This document shows positions 1 through 7,598 of a stretch of 23,751 nucleotides of DNA, one piece after another. The stretch is from JAVBUP01 sp031555175 (GTDB taxonomy: Bacteria > Bacillota_I > Bacilli_A > Erysipelotrichales > Coprobacillaceae): the NCBI GenBank assembly GCA_031555175.1, contig JAVBUP010000066.1, positions 1 to 23,751 of the forward strand. The letters are read 5' to 3'. Every line of letters starts with the position of its first letter. Position 1 is the stretch's first letter. The notes beneath the pieces were generated by a model, which was given only the letters and a program-made list of their open reading frames with translations, did not search any database and was not told the origin of the DNA. Both the position numbers and the translations under genes were made by a program.

Positions 1-2
1 TG

Positions 3-110
3 ATTTATAGTTGGGTTATCGTTTATAATAATCATGGTGATTCAAGTCCTTTCTATGATTGTTGTGGTAAACTAATTATAGTACTTGGATCACTTTTTGT
101 TTATATTTAA
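3..110 (+). CDS. Possible 3' end of an upstream gene, unrecognised
   Basis: This frame is open from the left edge to a TAA at 108-110 and has no internal ATG, so if it is coding it is the last 35 codons of a gene starting outside the window. The visible end reads as a polar segment with adjacent cysteines (Asp-Cys-Cys-Gly, 57-68), then a hydrophobic tail rich in Ile, Leu and Val. This could be the last membrane segment of a transporter or immunity-type protein, or chance in AT-rich DNA. I do not recognise a family. It lies just upstream of the dehydratase gene, so it may belong to the same cluster, but a Cys-containing precursor core cannot be claimed from this fragment. Confidence 0.2.
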   Translation: MYSWVIVYNNHGDSSPFYDCCGKLIIVLGSLFVYI

Positions 111-183
111 TTTTTGTTTCACATCTATTGTAAACTTACACATGATTTTGATATCGCTTACAATTTTATGTTTAAAAAACTTA

Positions 184-211
184 TTGAACATGCTAAAATA
201 TAAATTAGTAT
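184..211 (+). promoter_or_regulatory. Candidate promoter ahead of the lanB-type operon
   Basis: TTGAAC (184-189), a 16-base spacer and TAGTAT (206-211) form a moderate sigma-A-like promoter about 110 bases before the dehydratase start. The 111-321 stretch has no convincing ORF. Upstream of the promoter is a 7-base inverted repeat, ATTGTAA (127-133) and TTACAAT (158-164), that could be a regulator site. Both are weak matches in very AT-rich DNA. Confidence 0.3.
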
Positions 212-321
212 AAGAGTGACTAATTGGAATTATAAGTAATCCAAGTTATTTACTTTCTATATATTTCAATATCAATGAAAGGGGAAAGTTATTATATAAA
301 TATTAATAACTGAATTGTACA

Positions 322-3321
322 ATGGTATATAAGTGTGAAAAGGATTTTTTAGTTAGAGTGCCATTTTTGTCATTTAATGTTTTCTCTAGAAATTCGGAAA
401 AGGAAGATATTGAATTTTTGGACTTAATAAATAAAAAAAATTTTTTAAGTAGTTTATGGTTTTCATCGTACGATTTGTATGAAGCGCTTCAGACTAACGG
501 GCTGAAAAATGAAAAAGTTTATAATTCTTGTTTAAAATATATGATTAGAGCATCTACAAGGTGCACTCCATTTGGACTTAATTCTGCTGTAATTAAAGGT
601 GAATTATCTAATGAAAATTTCTTATTACTAGATGAACAGTTTGATAAATTTATAAGACCAGATATGTCATGGCTATCCAGAGTTATAGTTTTATTAGAAA
701 AGAATATTGGGAGAAAATTAAAAGTTAAGACAAATAACACTCTTAAATACAATACTTACACTATTGAGAATAAATGGAAATCATTTTATAACCAAACTAA
801 TAGACTTTTAAATGATAAAACAATAATTAATAACACTAAAGCAGTGGAACTTATTTTAGAGATTTTACAAAATGGATATTCTTCTATCGAGGAGGTTATA
901 AAAATTCTGATGACCAAATATACGCAAATACCTGAAGATTATTTAATGAATTTCATATTTCAACTCATTGATGGTGAATACATTGTTAGCAATCTAAGAG
1001 CTCCATTAACTGTAACAAATCAATTGGGGCGATTAAACGCGATTATAAAAGAATATGATTATGAAGATAACTTAACAATATTCTTGCGAACTATTGAGGA
1101 AAATTTAATTAAATGTAATTCAGAGATTGTATCAAACAATATTGAATTTTTATCAAATATGCGTATGAAAATGAAGGAAATATGCGAAAGTGAAAATTAT
1201 TTAGTTGCAGATATGTATAAAAAAGAACAGTTTAAGTTAAATAAAGAACTGGTAGTGGAATTAGAGGAGTTTTGCGATTATCTATACTCTTGGGCTTATG
1301 AAGAAACATATAGTGATTATATAATTAAATTTCAAGAGGCATATGGGAATACTGCTGTGAAATATCTAGACGTGATAGATCCTGATAGGGGTATAGGTAG
1401 TCCGAAAATTGATAAGACAAATTCATTAAGGTTTAAAGATCAATTCACATTAACTTTTTTAAGAGCAATCCTAGAAAGTAAATATGATAATGAGATAAAT
1501 ATTGCAGGAATGTTTAGTGAAAAAATACATTCCAATAGAATTTCTAAAGATAAAATAGAGTTAGTAATTAGCTTTTTGAATAATGAAAAAACTCCAAAAT
1601 ATTTTGTTAGCCAAACTATGAGTTATGGAGGAATTGGGTCAATTAGCGGGAGATTTAGATATTTATTTACTGATACATCGGTGGATACGGAGCGAGGAGA
1701 AAAAGAAGATTTAGATGTAGATATAGTTTATCCATCATTCAATGCAAAACATGCAAATATACAGATAGCAAAACCATACACACAACACATTTTGAATTAT
1801 GGATTTAATGATTATGCGAATTATAGCAATCATATAGATATTGATGATGTCTATGTTTATATTAGTCATGAAAACAAATTAGAGTTTGTATCTAAAAAGC
1901 ATGGTAAAAAGTTGAATTTTACTATTTCAAATGCTTATAATCAGCATTTTTGTCCTCGAGACTTGAGACCAATCATTGAATTAGTAACTAATCAGAGACC
2001 AGATATTGGGGCTGTGATAAAAGAATTGAATCACATAATAAGTAATTTACCTAGTGGAAATCCAAGAATAGTATTTAATAATATTATGCTTTTCCCACAA
2101 GGTTGGAAGTGTCCCGATATTCTATTAAGTAAAGATAAGCTAAATGATTTTAAATTGTTTTCTGCTGAATTTAAAAAATTTAAAGAGCAGAATCACATAC
2201 CAGATATTATAGTATTTGGTGAGCAAGATATGAAATTAACTATTAATCTTAATAATAATAGACACTTAATAATTTTAAATGAATCATTAAAAAAGAACCC
2301 AAAGCTTATTCTGTTTGAAAGCTTATTAAATAATGAGGAGGGACTAATAAAAAATCAAGATGGGGAGGTTTATTGCAACGAGTTTGTATTTACATTTAAT
2401 CAGCAAGTTCAACGATGTTGTGATAATAAAGTAACAGATATTGTTGAAAATTATTATGATTTTGAAAAACAACATGAAAATTCATATATCCCATTCACTA
2501 AGTGGATTTATTTTAAAATTTATGCGGAAAAATCTAGTTTAGAAAAAATAATAATAAATGAGTTAATAGAACTTAACAATATGCTTTATCAATCTGACTT
2601 AATTAATTCAATGTTTTATATTAGGTATATGGATCCAAAAGATCATCTTAGAATACGTATTGATTTTAAGGTAGAAAAAATTAATGAATGTTTAGATATA
2701 ATTATTAAACTTTGCAATAAGCTATGGAATGAATCTAAGATTAATAATGTTATATTTGATACATATAACCAAGAATCAGATCGATATGGATCATATGGAA
2801 ATATTGAATTAGCTGAAAAGCTGTTTTCTGTTGATAGTACTGTAACAATGAACTTATTAAAAAATAAAAGTATTAGAAATAATACGCAAAAACTGATTGA
2901 GCTATATATTATCTCAGCCTATCATATTCTATTAGCTATGGAAATAAGCCTTGAAGATGTTTTAAAATATTTAGATAATTTTAGGCTGACAAAAAGTGAA
3001 AACGATGTATTTAGAAAATTAGATGGATTGCCAAATTTACAACAAATGGTAAATACAGATCTTTTGAACATGCGTGACAATCAAGAAACTTTAAATATCC
3101 AAATAATAATGGATGAAAGAAATAGGGCAGCATATTTATATTGGAAAAATGTATGTAATACAATGCAATCATTTAATTCTAAAAGAGATATTCTGATAAG
3201 CATACTTCATATGCATTTCAATAGGTTGATTGGAATTGATAGGAGATTGGAAAATTTATCTAATGCATATTTGCGAAAAATTTTATTTATTAAATTTAAT
3301 TCTAAAAGATATAGTAGGTGA
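322..3321 (+). CDS. Class I lanthipeptide dehydratase, LanB/NisB type, full length
   Basis: Predicted to dehydrate Ser/Thr of a ribosomal precursor peptide: the N-terminal domain uses glutamyl-tRNA to glutamylate the side chain and the C-terminal domain eliminates glutamate, giving Dha/Dhb. The 999-aa length matches NisB-type enzymes (about 990 aa), not split thiopeptide or small LanB forms. Visible N-domain signs are FLVRVP (9-14), the R76-x3-R80 motif followed by CTPFG (81-85), and RPDM after it. C-domain signs are WIYFKIYA from about residue 728, FYIRYMDPKDHLRIR (765-779), the TYNQESDRYG stretch (814-823) and ILHMHFNRLIGID near 961-973, where the family has an essential His. The ATG at 322 has no good Shine-Dalgarno; AAAGGGG lies about 40 bases upstream at 278-284. 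It is followed 10 bases later by the exporter gene. The precursor substrate is not in the window. Confidence 0.93.
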   Translation: MVYKCEKDFLVRVPFLSFNVFSRNSEKEDIEFLDLINKKNFLSSLWFSSYDLYEALQTNGLKNEKVYNSCLKYMIRASTRCTPFGLNSAVIKGELSNENFLLLDEQFDKFIRPDMSWLSRVIVLLEKNIGRKLKVKTNNTLKYNTYTIENKWKSFYNQTNRLLNDKTIINNTKAVELILEILQNGYSSIEEVIKILMTKYTQIPEDYLMNFIFQLIDGEYIVSNLRAPLTVTNQLGRLNAIIKEYDYEDNLTIFLRTIEENLIKCNSEIVSNNIEFLSNMRMKMKEICESENYLVADMYKKEQFKLNKELVVELEEFCDYLYSWAYEETYSDYIIKFQEAYGNTAVKYLDVIDPDRGIGSPKIDKTNSLRFKDQFTLTFLRAILESKYDNEINIAGMFSEKIHSNRISKDKIELVISFLNNEKTPKYFVSQTMSYGGIGSISGRFRYLFTDTSVDTERGEKEDLDVDIVYPSFNAKHANIQIAKPYTQHILNYGFNDYANYSNHIDIDDVYVYISHENKLEFVSKKHGKKLNFTISNAYNQHFCPRDLRPIIELVTNQRPDIGAVIKELNHIISNLPSGNPRIVFNNIMLFPQGWKCPDILLSKDKLNDFKLFSAEFKKFKEQNHIPDIIVFGEQDMKLTINLNNNRHLIILNESLKKNPKLILFESLLNNEEGLIKNQDGEVYCNEFVFTFNQQVQRCCDNKVTDIVENYYDFEKQHENSYIPFTKWIYFKIYAEKSSLEKIIINELIELNNMLYQSDLINSMFYIRYMDPKDHLRIRIDFKVEKINECLDIIIKLCNKLWNESKINNVIFDTYNQESDRYGSYGNIELAEKLFSVDSTVTMNLLKNKSIRNNTQKLIELYIISAYHILLAMEISLEDVLKYLDNFRLTKSENDVFRKLDGLPNLQQMVNTDLLNMRDNQETLNIQIIMDERNRAAYLYWKNVCNTMQSFNSKRDILISILHMHFNRLIGIDRRLENLSNAYLRKILFIKFNSKRYSR

Positions 3322-3331
3322 GGATAGAGGT

Positions 3332-5119
3332 ATGAAAAAAAACTTTTATTCAAATTATTTAATAATTAAAAGGAGCACGCTACTGTTATGGAAATTAGAT
3401 AAAAAATATATAGTAAAAATCATTGCTGTTTCACTAGCAACTGCTATTTTTCCAGTTATTAGTATTCTACTAACAGAAAAATTAATAAATTCATTGCAAG
3501 GTGGGAATGAGCAGTTAAAATCTACAATATATATATTACTTATGTATATGTTTGTTAGATTTATTAATTCCTGGGCTCAATCGTACATTAATTATATTTT
3601 GCTTTTATATAGTGATTACTTAATGGATGAAATGAATGTATTATTTCAAGAGAAGTGCACTAACCTTGAATATATAGATTTTGAAAATTCTGATGTCTAT
3701 GATATGTTGTCACGCGCAGAACAACAGATAGGGGTAAGATTTATTTCAATAATTAAAAATCTTTCGACATTACTGACTAGTATAGTTAATCTTATTTGTT
3801 TGATGATTATAATTTCACATTTGAGTTTATTCCTTATTATTGGGTTTGCTATTCTTCCAATCTTATCGTTTAAATATTTTGCTAAAATTAATCAACTGGA
3901 ATATCAAGCTGTTTATAAAAGGGCAAGTGAGGAAAGAAAGTCATGGTATCTATCGCATCTATTGATAAAAGATATATATGTTAAAGAAGTGAAGAACCTG
4001 GGTCTAACAAAGTATTTTTTAGAGAAATTTAAACTAATTAAGCATAAAATATTTAAAGAAAATAGTATTTTTTTGAAAAGAAAATTTTATTTTAATTTAT
4101 TCTATCAAATGAGCAATTTAATTTTTACATTTGCAATTATCTCTTATTCAATATATAAAACAATTATTGGTAAATTATTAATTGGAACTTTTCTGACTTA
4201 CATTAATACAGCTTCAAGAATAGAAGTATCTATAAACAACATTACTCTTTCCTGCTTTTCATTATACACAGATGCATTATATAGTAAAAATATATTAGAT
4301 TTTTTTGATTTTATAGATAGAAAGGAAAAAAAGCAAAAAATGCATTTAGAAAAGCAGATTTCATTTATTCATAGTATAGAGTTCAAAAATGTTTCATTTA
4401 AGTATCCTAAGTCTGAGCATCATTCTCTTAAAAATTTTTCATATAAATTTATTACTTCTGATACTTATAATATCGTTGGAGAAAATGGATCTGGGAAAAC
4501 AACTCTAATAAAACTATTGATTGGATTGTATACAGTATATGAAGGCGATATTTTAATTAATGGCATTAATATAAAGGAAATTTCTTATGAAGAATATAAG
4601 AGACTGTTATCAGTAGTTTTCCAAGATTACAATAAATACGAGTTTGATATATATTCGAATATTTCATTTGGAGATATACTATCGGAGCAAAATGAAAAAC
4701 GTGTTGAATATGCAGCGCAGTTTGCAAATATAAATGATTTTATTGATAAATTTGGGGAGAGGTACAGGCAACAATTAGGAAATTGGTTTGGGAATGGAAT
4801 TCAATTATCTGGAGGACAATGGCAAAAATTAGCTATTGCTAGGGGAGTATTTAGAAATGCAGAGGTTTTTATATTTGATGAACCTACTGCTTCTTTGGAT
4901 CCAAATTCTTCAAGAAAAGTTTTTCAAAATATTTTTAATGATATTAGAGATAAGATGGTAATATTTACCACACATGGCTATGCAAATACAAAATTAGTTG
5001 GTAATATTTTAGTGTTAAAAAAAGGTGCATTAATTGAGACGGGAACACATGAAAGCTTAATAGAGCAAAAGGGGGAATATTATATGCTATATAAGAATCA
5101 ATCTGGTGATATGGAGTGA
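3332..5119 (+). CDS. LanT/NisT-type ABC exporter (fused membrane and ATPase domains)
   Basis: Predicted homodimeric exporter of the modified peptide across the cytoplasmic membrane. The ATG at 3332 is preferred (GAGGATAGAGG just upstream); an earlier in-frame start at 3230 would overlap the dehydratase by 92 bases and adds a non-membrane leader. From 3332 the protein has 595 aa, close to NisT (about 600). The N-terminal half holds several hydrophobic helices (about 30-320). The ATPase domain has Walker A GENGSGKTT (383-391), signature LSGGQ (492-496), Walker B VFIFDE (512-517) and an H-loop TTH. There is no N-terminal cysteine peptidase (C39) domain, so leader removal would need another protease, as in nisin-type systems. 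It sits between the dehydratase and a glycosyltransferase with 8-10 base gaps, so it is almost surely co-transcribed. Confidence 0.9.
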   Translation: MKKNFYSNYLIIKRSTLLLWKLDKKYIVKIIAVSLATAIFPVISILLTEKLINSLQGGNEQLKSTIYILLMYMFVRFINSWAQSYINYILLLYSDYLMDEMNVLFQEKCTNLEYIDFENSDVYDMLSRAEQQIGVRFISIIKNLSTLLTSIVNLICLMIIISHLSLFLIIGFAILPILSFKYFAKINQLEYQAVYKRASEERKSWYLSHLLIKDIYVKEVKNLGLTKYFLEKFKLIKHKIFKENSIFLKRKFYFNLFYQMSNLIFTFAIISYSIYKTIIGKLLIGTFLTYINTASRIEVSINNITLSCFSLYTDALYSKNILDFFDFIDRKEKKQKMHLEKQISFIHSIEFKNVSFKYPKSEHHSLKNFSYKFITSDTYNIVGENGSGKTTLIKLLIGLYTVYEGDILINGINIKEISYEEYKRLLSVVFQDYNKYEFDIYSNISFGDILSEQNEKRVEYAAQFANINDFIDKFGERYRQQLGNWFGNGIQLSGGQWQKLAIARGVFRNAEVFIFDEPTASLDPNSSRKVFQNIFNDIRDKMVIFTTHGYANTKLVGNILVLKKGALIETGTHESLIEQKGEYYMLYKNQSGDME

Positions 5120-5126
5120 GTCAATA

Positions 5127-6431
5127 ATGAACAATGTTATTATATTTGCGTCTACGCCTAAAAGTCATATCACGCCTTTAAAACAATTATCTGAATATTT
5201 ATTAAAGAAAGATTACAAAGTGTATTGTTTTAGTAGTGTAGAAAATAAGTTTTTAATTGAAAAAATGGGATTGAGTTTTGAGGAATATGAAGATAAAACA
5301 TTTTTAACATTAAATGAAAAAGCTAATCAATCTTATTTAAATGAAGTTTCAAAATTATGGCAATGTGGTGAGTATGTTAAGGGCTTTGATTATTTTGTTA
5401 CCAATGATGCAGATCATTTATATAATATCCATAATCAAATGATTATGAATATGAAACAAAGAATATTAGCCATCTCTCCGGAAATGATTTTTAGGGATTC
5501 AGCTGATCGAATCGGTTATCTATCTACTGCTGATCTAGATATTCCAGTGATTGGATATATTACCAATAATCTCTATTCTGAAAAGTTTTTTGAAACTAAT
5601 CCATTGGAATATTATGGGGCTTTAATGAATTATAAGCGTTTTGATAACTTGTTTGACATCGAGTATTTCAGATTTTTTAGGAAAAAGTTAGAAGAAGCAA
5701 ACATTGCAACTGCAAAAAGGCATGGAAGCATTCCACTGAACACAATGCATCAATTTGATCCAATGAATTATAACACTATTATATTTTCTACATCTTTTTT
5801 ACAACCAAGTTCTTCTTTGGATAAAAATAGGAGGTATTTAATAGCTGAACCAATAATTGACCAGTTCAAAATAGAGAGTGATGTAGAAAATAGTTTAAAA
5901 AGTTTTATAGGGAAAAATAATACTATAGTATATATTGCAACAGGATCAATAATATCTAATTCTATTGATTACTATAAAACTTACATTAATGGTTTCTCTA
6001 AAACAAAGGCTAAAATTGTAATTTCTTGCAAAGATTACTTTGATGAGTTAAATAATTATTTGGAAGATCAAAAAATAGAAAATATAATGATTATTAAGCA
6101 TGCTCCACAAAAATATATATTAAGTAAAGCTTCATTATTTATTTCAAGTGGGGGACATAATAGCATTGTTGAATCAATTTTTTTTGAGGTTCCGTTATTG
6201 ATTAATCCTTTGACAAGTGAACAGCGTTTAAACTCTTTAATTGTGGAGGATTTAGGAATAGGCTTCAGTTCATATAAGCATCAAAATGAACCTATAGATT
6301 TTAGAGAAGTTTTAAATGATTTAACTACATCTATTAAAATAAAAGAAAAACTTCGCATTTATTCTGATGAAATTAAGAAAAATCATAATATTTATAAACA
6401 ATTCGAAAGTTTCTTAAGAAATTTGAGTTAA
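5127..6431 (+). CDS. GT1/MGT-family glycosyltransferase in the lanthipeptide-type operon
   Basis: A 434-aa GT-B fold enzyme of the UDP-glycosyltransferase/macrolide glycosyltransferase class. The N-terminus (IIFASTPKSHITP) resembles the acceptor-domain start of this family, which has a similar Gly/Ser-His-x-x-P. The C-terminal donor-binding motif runs HAPQ (325-328), then SSGGHNS (340-346), then an E and VPLL, with a Q of the P-x4-Q type, as in UGT signatures. The start at 5127 is chosen because GGAG (5113-5116) lies 10 bases upstream; a GTG at 5106 would add 7 residues inside the exporter gene. Tight linkage to the dehydratase and exporter suggests it adds a sugar to the peptide product, which would be unusual for a class I system. 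It could instead modify a small acceptor or give self-protection. Family assignment is firm; substrate is inference. Confidence 0.85.
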   Translation: MNNVIIFASTPKSHITPLKQLSEYLLKKDYKVYCFSSVENKFLIEKMGLSFEEYEDKTFLTLNEKANQSYLNEVSKLWQCGEYVKGFDYFVTNDADHLYNIHNQMIMNMKQRILAISPEMIFRDSADRIGYLSTADLDIPVIGYITNNLYSEKFFETNPLEYYGALMNYKRFDNLFDIEYFRFFRKKLEEANIATAKRHGSIPLNTMHQFDPMNYNTIIFSTSFLQPSSSLDKNRRYLIAEPIIDQFKIESDVENSLKSFIGKNNTIVYIATGSIISNSIDYYKTYINGFSKTKAKIVISCKDYFDELNNYLEDQKIENIMIIKHAPQKYILSKASLFISSGGHNSIVESIFFEVPLLINPLTSEQRLNSLIVEDLGIGFSSYKHQNEPIDFREVLNDLTTSIKIKEKLRIYSDEIKKNHNIYKQFESFLRNLS

Positions 6432-6435
6432 TTAT

Positions 6436-7173
6436 ATGTGTGGTAAAATTAAAATATGTGTTCTATGCTTTAGTAGAAATAAGAACAGTAGGACAAAAGA
6501 AATAATTAATGAAGTTTTAGAAAGAATAAATGAACAATTTGGGTCTGAAAATTTAGATATAGATTATATAAATCATGAATTACTAAATGTTAGCGTATGC
6601 CAAGGATGTAATAATTGCTTTTATAATGGTTTTTGCATACAAGATGATGATATGACAATGTTGCAAGAAAAATTACTAGAGGCAGACATCATAATCTTTG
6701 GGACACCTGTATATATAAATTTTATTTCTGGTGAAATGAAGTCATTTTTGGACAGAATAGCTTATTGGACTCATCTGATGCCTTTGTTAGGGAAATATGC
6801 AATTATTGTAACTGCCTCTAGCAATAGTGGCGTATCGGAAGCATTAAAATATATGTATGATATTTCTTGTTACTACGGGTTAGACGTCATCGGTGCAATT
6901 GGAGAGGCAAGAACAATGGGGAGAAATGAAACTTTAATTAATATTGATATTTTAGTTAACAGACTTCAACGGATAAAAAATTTTAAAGAATGTATTAAGC
7001 CAAATCAATTTAGAGAAAATATATTTCGGCAATTTGCTGATATATATCGATCAAGTTTAATAAATAACAATACGGCAAAAAATTTTGAAGCGAAATATTG
7101 GGAGCAGAATGAATATTTAAAATTTGAAAGATTATTTGATTTAATGGATAATAAAAATAAAATATGCAAATAA
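6436..7173 (+). CDS. Flavodoxin-fold NAD(P)H/FMN oxidoreductase with Cys cluster
   Basis: 245 aa, belonging to the NADPH-dependent FMN reductase/iron-sulfur flavoprotein type. It opens with a beta strand and a Ser/Arg/Asn-rich phosphate loop (CFSRNKNSRT, 11-20) for FMN phosphate. A C55-x2-C58-x2-C61-x5-C67 cluster and QDDD follow, as in multimeric flavodoxin-like reductases, some of which bind an Fe-S cluster. GTPVYINFISGEMKSFLDR (89-107) is the typical second flavin-binding loop. The gene starts 4 bases after the glycosyltransferase stop with no clear ribosome binding site, suggesting translational coupling. In this operon it may reduce dehydroamino acids, oxidise the peptide or act on disulfides; flavin enzymes that reduce dehydroalanine are known in lanthipeptide pathways, but those I recall are of a different type. 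Its role here is not shown by the sequence. Confidence 0.8.
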   Translation: MCGKIKICVLCFSRNKNSRTKEIINEVLERINEQFGSENLDIDYINHELLNVSVCQGCNNCFYNGFCIQDDDMTMLQEKLLEADIIIFGTPVYINFISGEMKSFLDRIAYWTHLMPLLGKYAIIVTASSNSGVSEALKYMYDISCYYGLDVIGAIGEARTMGRNETLINIDILVNRLQRIKNFKECIKPNQFRENIFRQFADIYRSSLINNNTAKNFEAKYWEQNEYLKFERLFDLMDNKNKICK

Positions 7174-7185
7174 AATATACATTTA

Positions 7186-7194
7186 TGATATACT
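7186..7194 (+). promoter_or_regulatory. Extended -10 promoter for the 108-aa gene
   Basis: TG-A-TATACT at 7186-7194 is a good extended -10 element, 36 bases before the next ATG and followed by a very strong ribosome binding site. No clear -35 is seen. No terminator separates it from the flavodoxin-like gene, so read-through from the operon is also possible. Confidence 0.4.
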
Positions 7195-7230
7195 ATAAAT
7201 ATGATATAAGTGTATAGGAGGTGATGATTA

Positions 7231-7557
7231 ATGCCATACATGATAACGGCCGGTTTTATGTTGCTTGGAGTTTTTTGCATTTGGTATTTTGGCAAATCGA
7301 AAAGAATGAAACAATTTGGGATAGAATTACCACAAGATGGGAAAAGAAAGTACAATTTTTATGTGAATATAAAATTAAAAAATCCTATAGATGAAACCCA
7401 GAAATTGGAATTTGAACGATTTGGTAAGATTGAAATTGTAGACCAAAAAAGTTTTTACTGTACTACAACATTGGATGATAATGAATTACGAAGAGAATTA
7501 TCAAATATGTTAAATTTGGATTTAAGCAAAATAAACGTTGCGCCAAAGCGCTGGTAA
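7231..7557 (+). CDS. Small single-span membrane protein, unrecognised
   Basis: 108 aa. One hydrophobic helix at about residues 3-20 (ITAGFMLLGVFCIWYF) is followed by a positively charged patch (GKSKRMK), so the remaining 85 or so residues should be cytoplasmic. That tail is charged, ends in PKRW and has no motif I know. The ATG at 7231 has one of the best ribosome binding sites in the window, AGGAGGTGA, so it is likely expressed. It stands between the lanthipeptide-type operon and a lipoprotein gene. It might be an accessory or immunity protein for the cluster or an unrelated housekeeping gene; nothing in the sequence decides this. Confidence 0.65.
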   Translation: MPYMITAGFMLLGVFCIWYFGKSKRMKQFGIELPQDGKRKYNFYVNIKLKNPIDETQKLEFERFGKIEIVDQKSFYCTTTLDDNELRRELSNMLNLDLSKINVAPKRW

Positions 7558-7598
7558 AACTTGACTTTGATTATATTAAAAATGAAAGGGTGGGGTTA

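Noticed and set aside
91..193. A 33-codon - strand ORF starting in the lanB upstream region, as a precursor peptide
   Set aside because: It has no ribosome binding site, is Lys/Ile-rich with few Ser, Thr or Cys, and is what random AT-rich DNA gives.
142..213. A 23-codon + strand ORF before the dehydratase, as a leader or precursor
   Set aside because: Too short, no Shine-Dalgarno, hydrophobic with one Cys and no Gly-Gly or other cleavage signal.
7005..7355. A 116-codon - strand reading frame over the flavodoxin-like and small membrane protein genes
   Set aside because: It lies antisense to two well-supported genes with good starts, and its sequence shows no domain.
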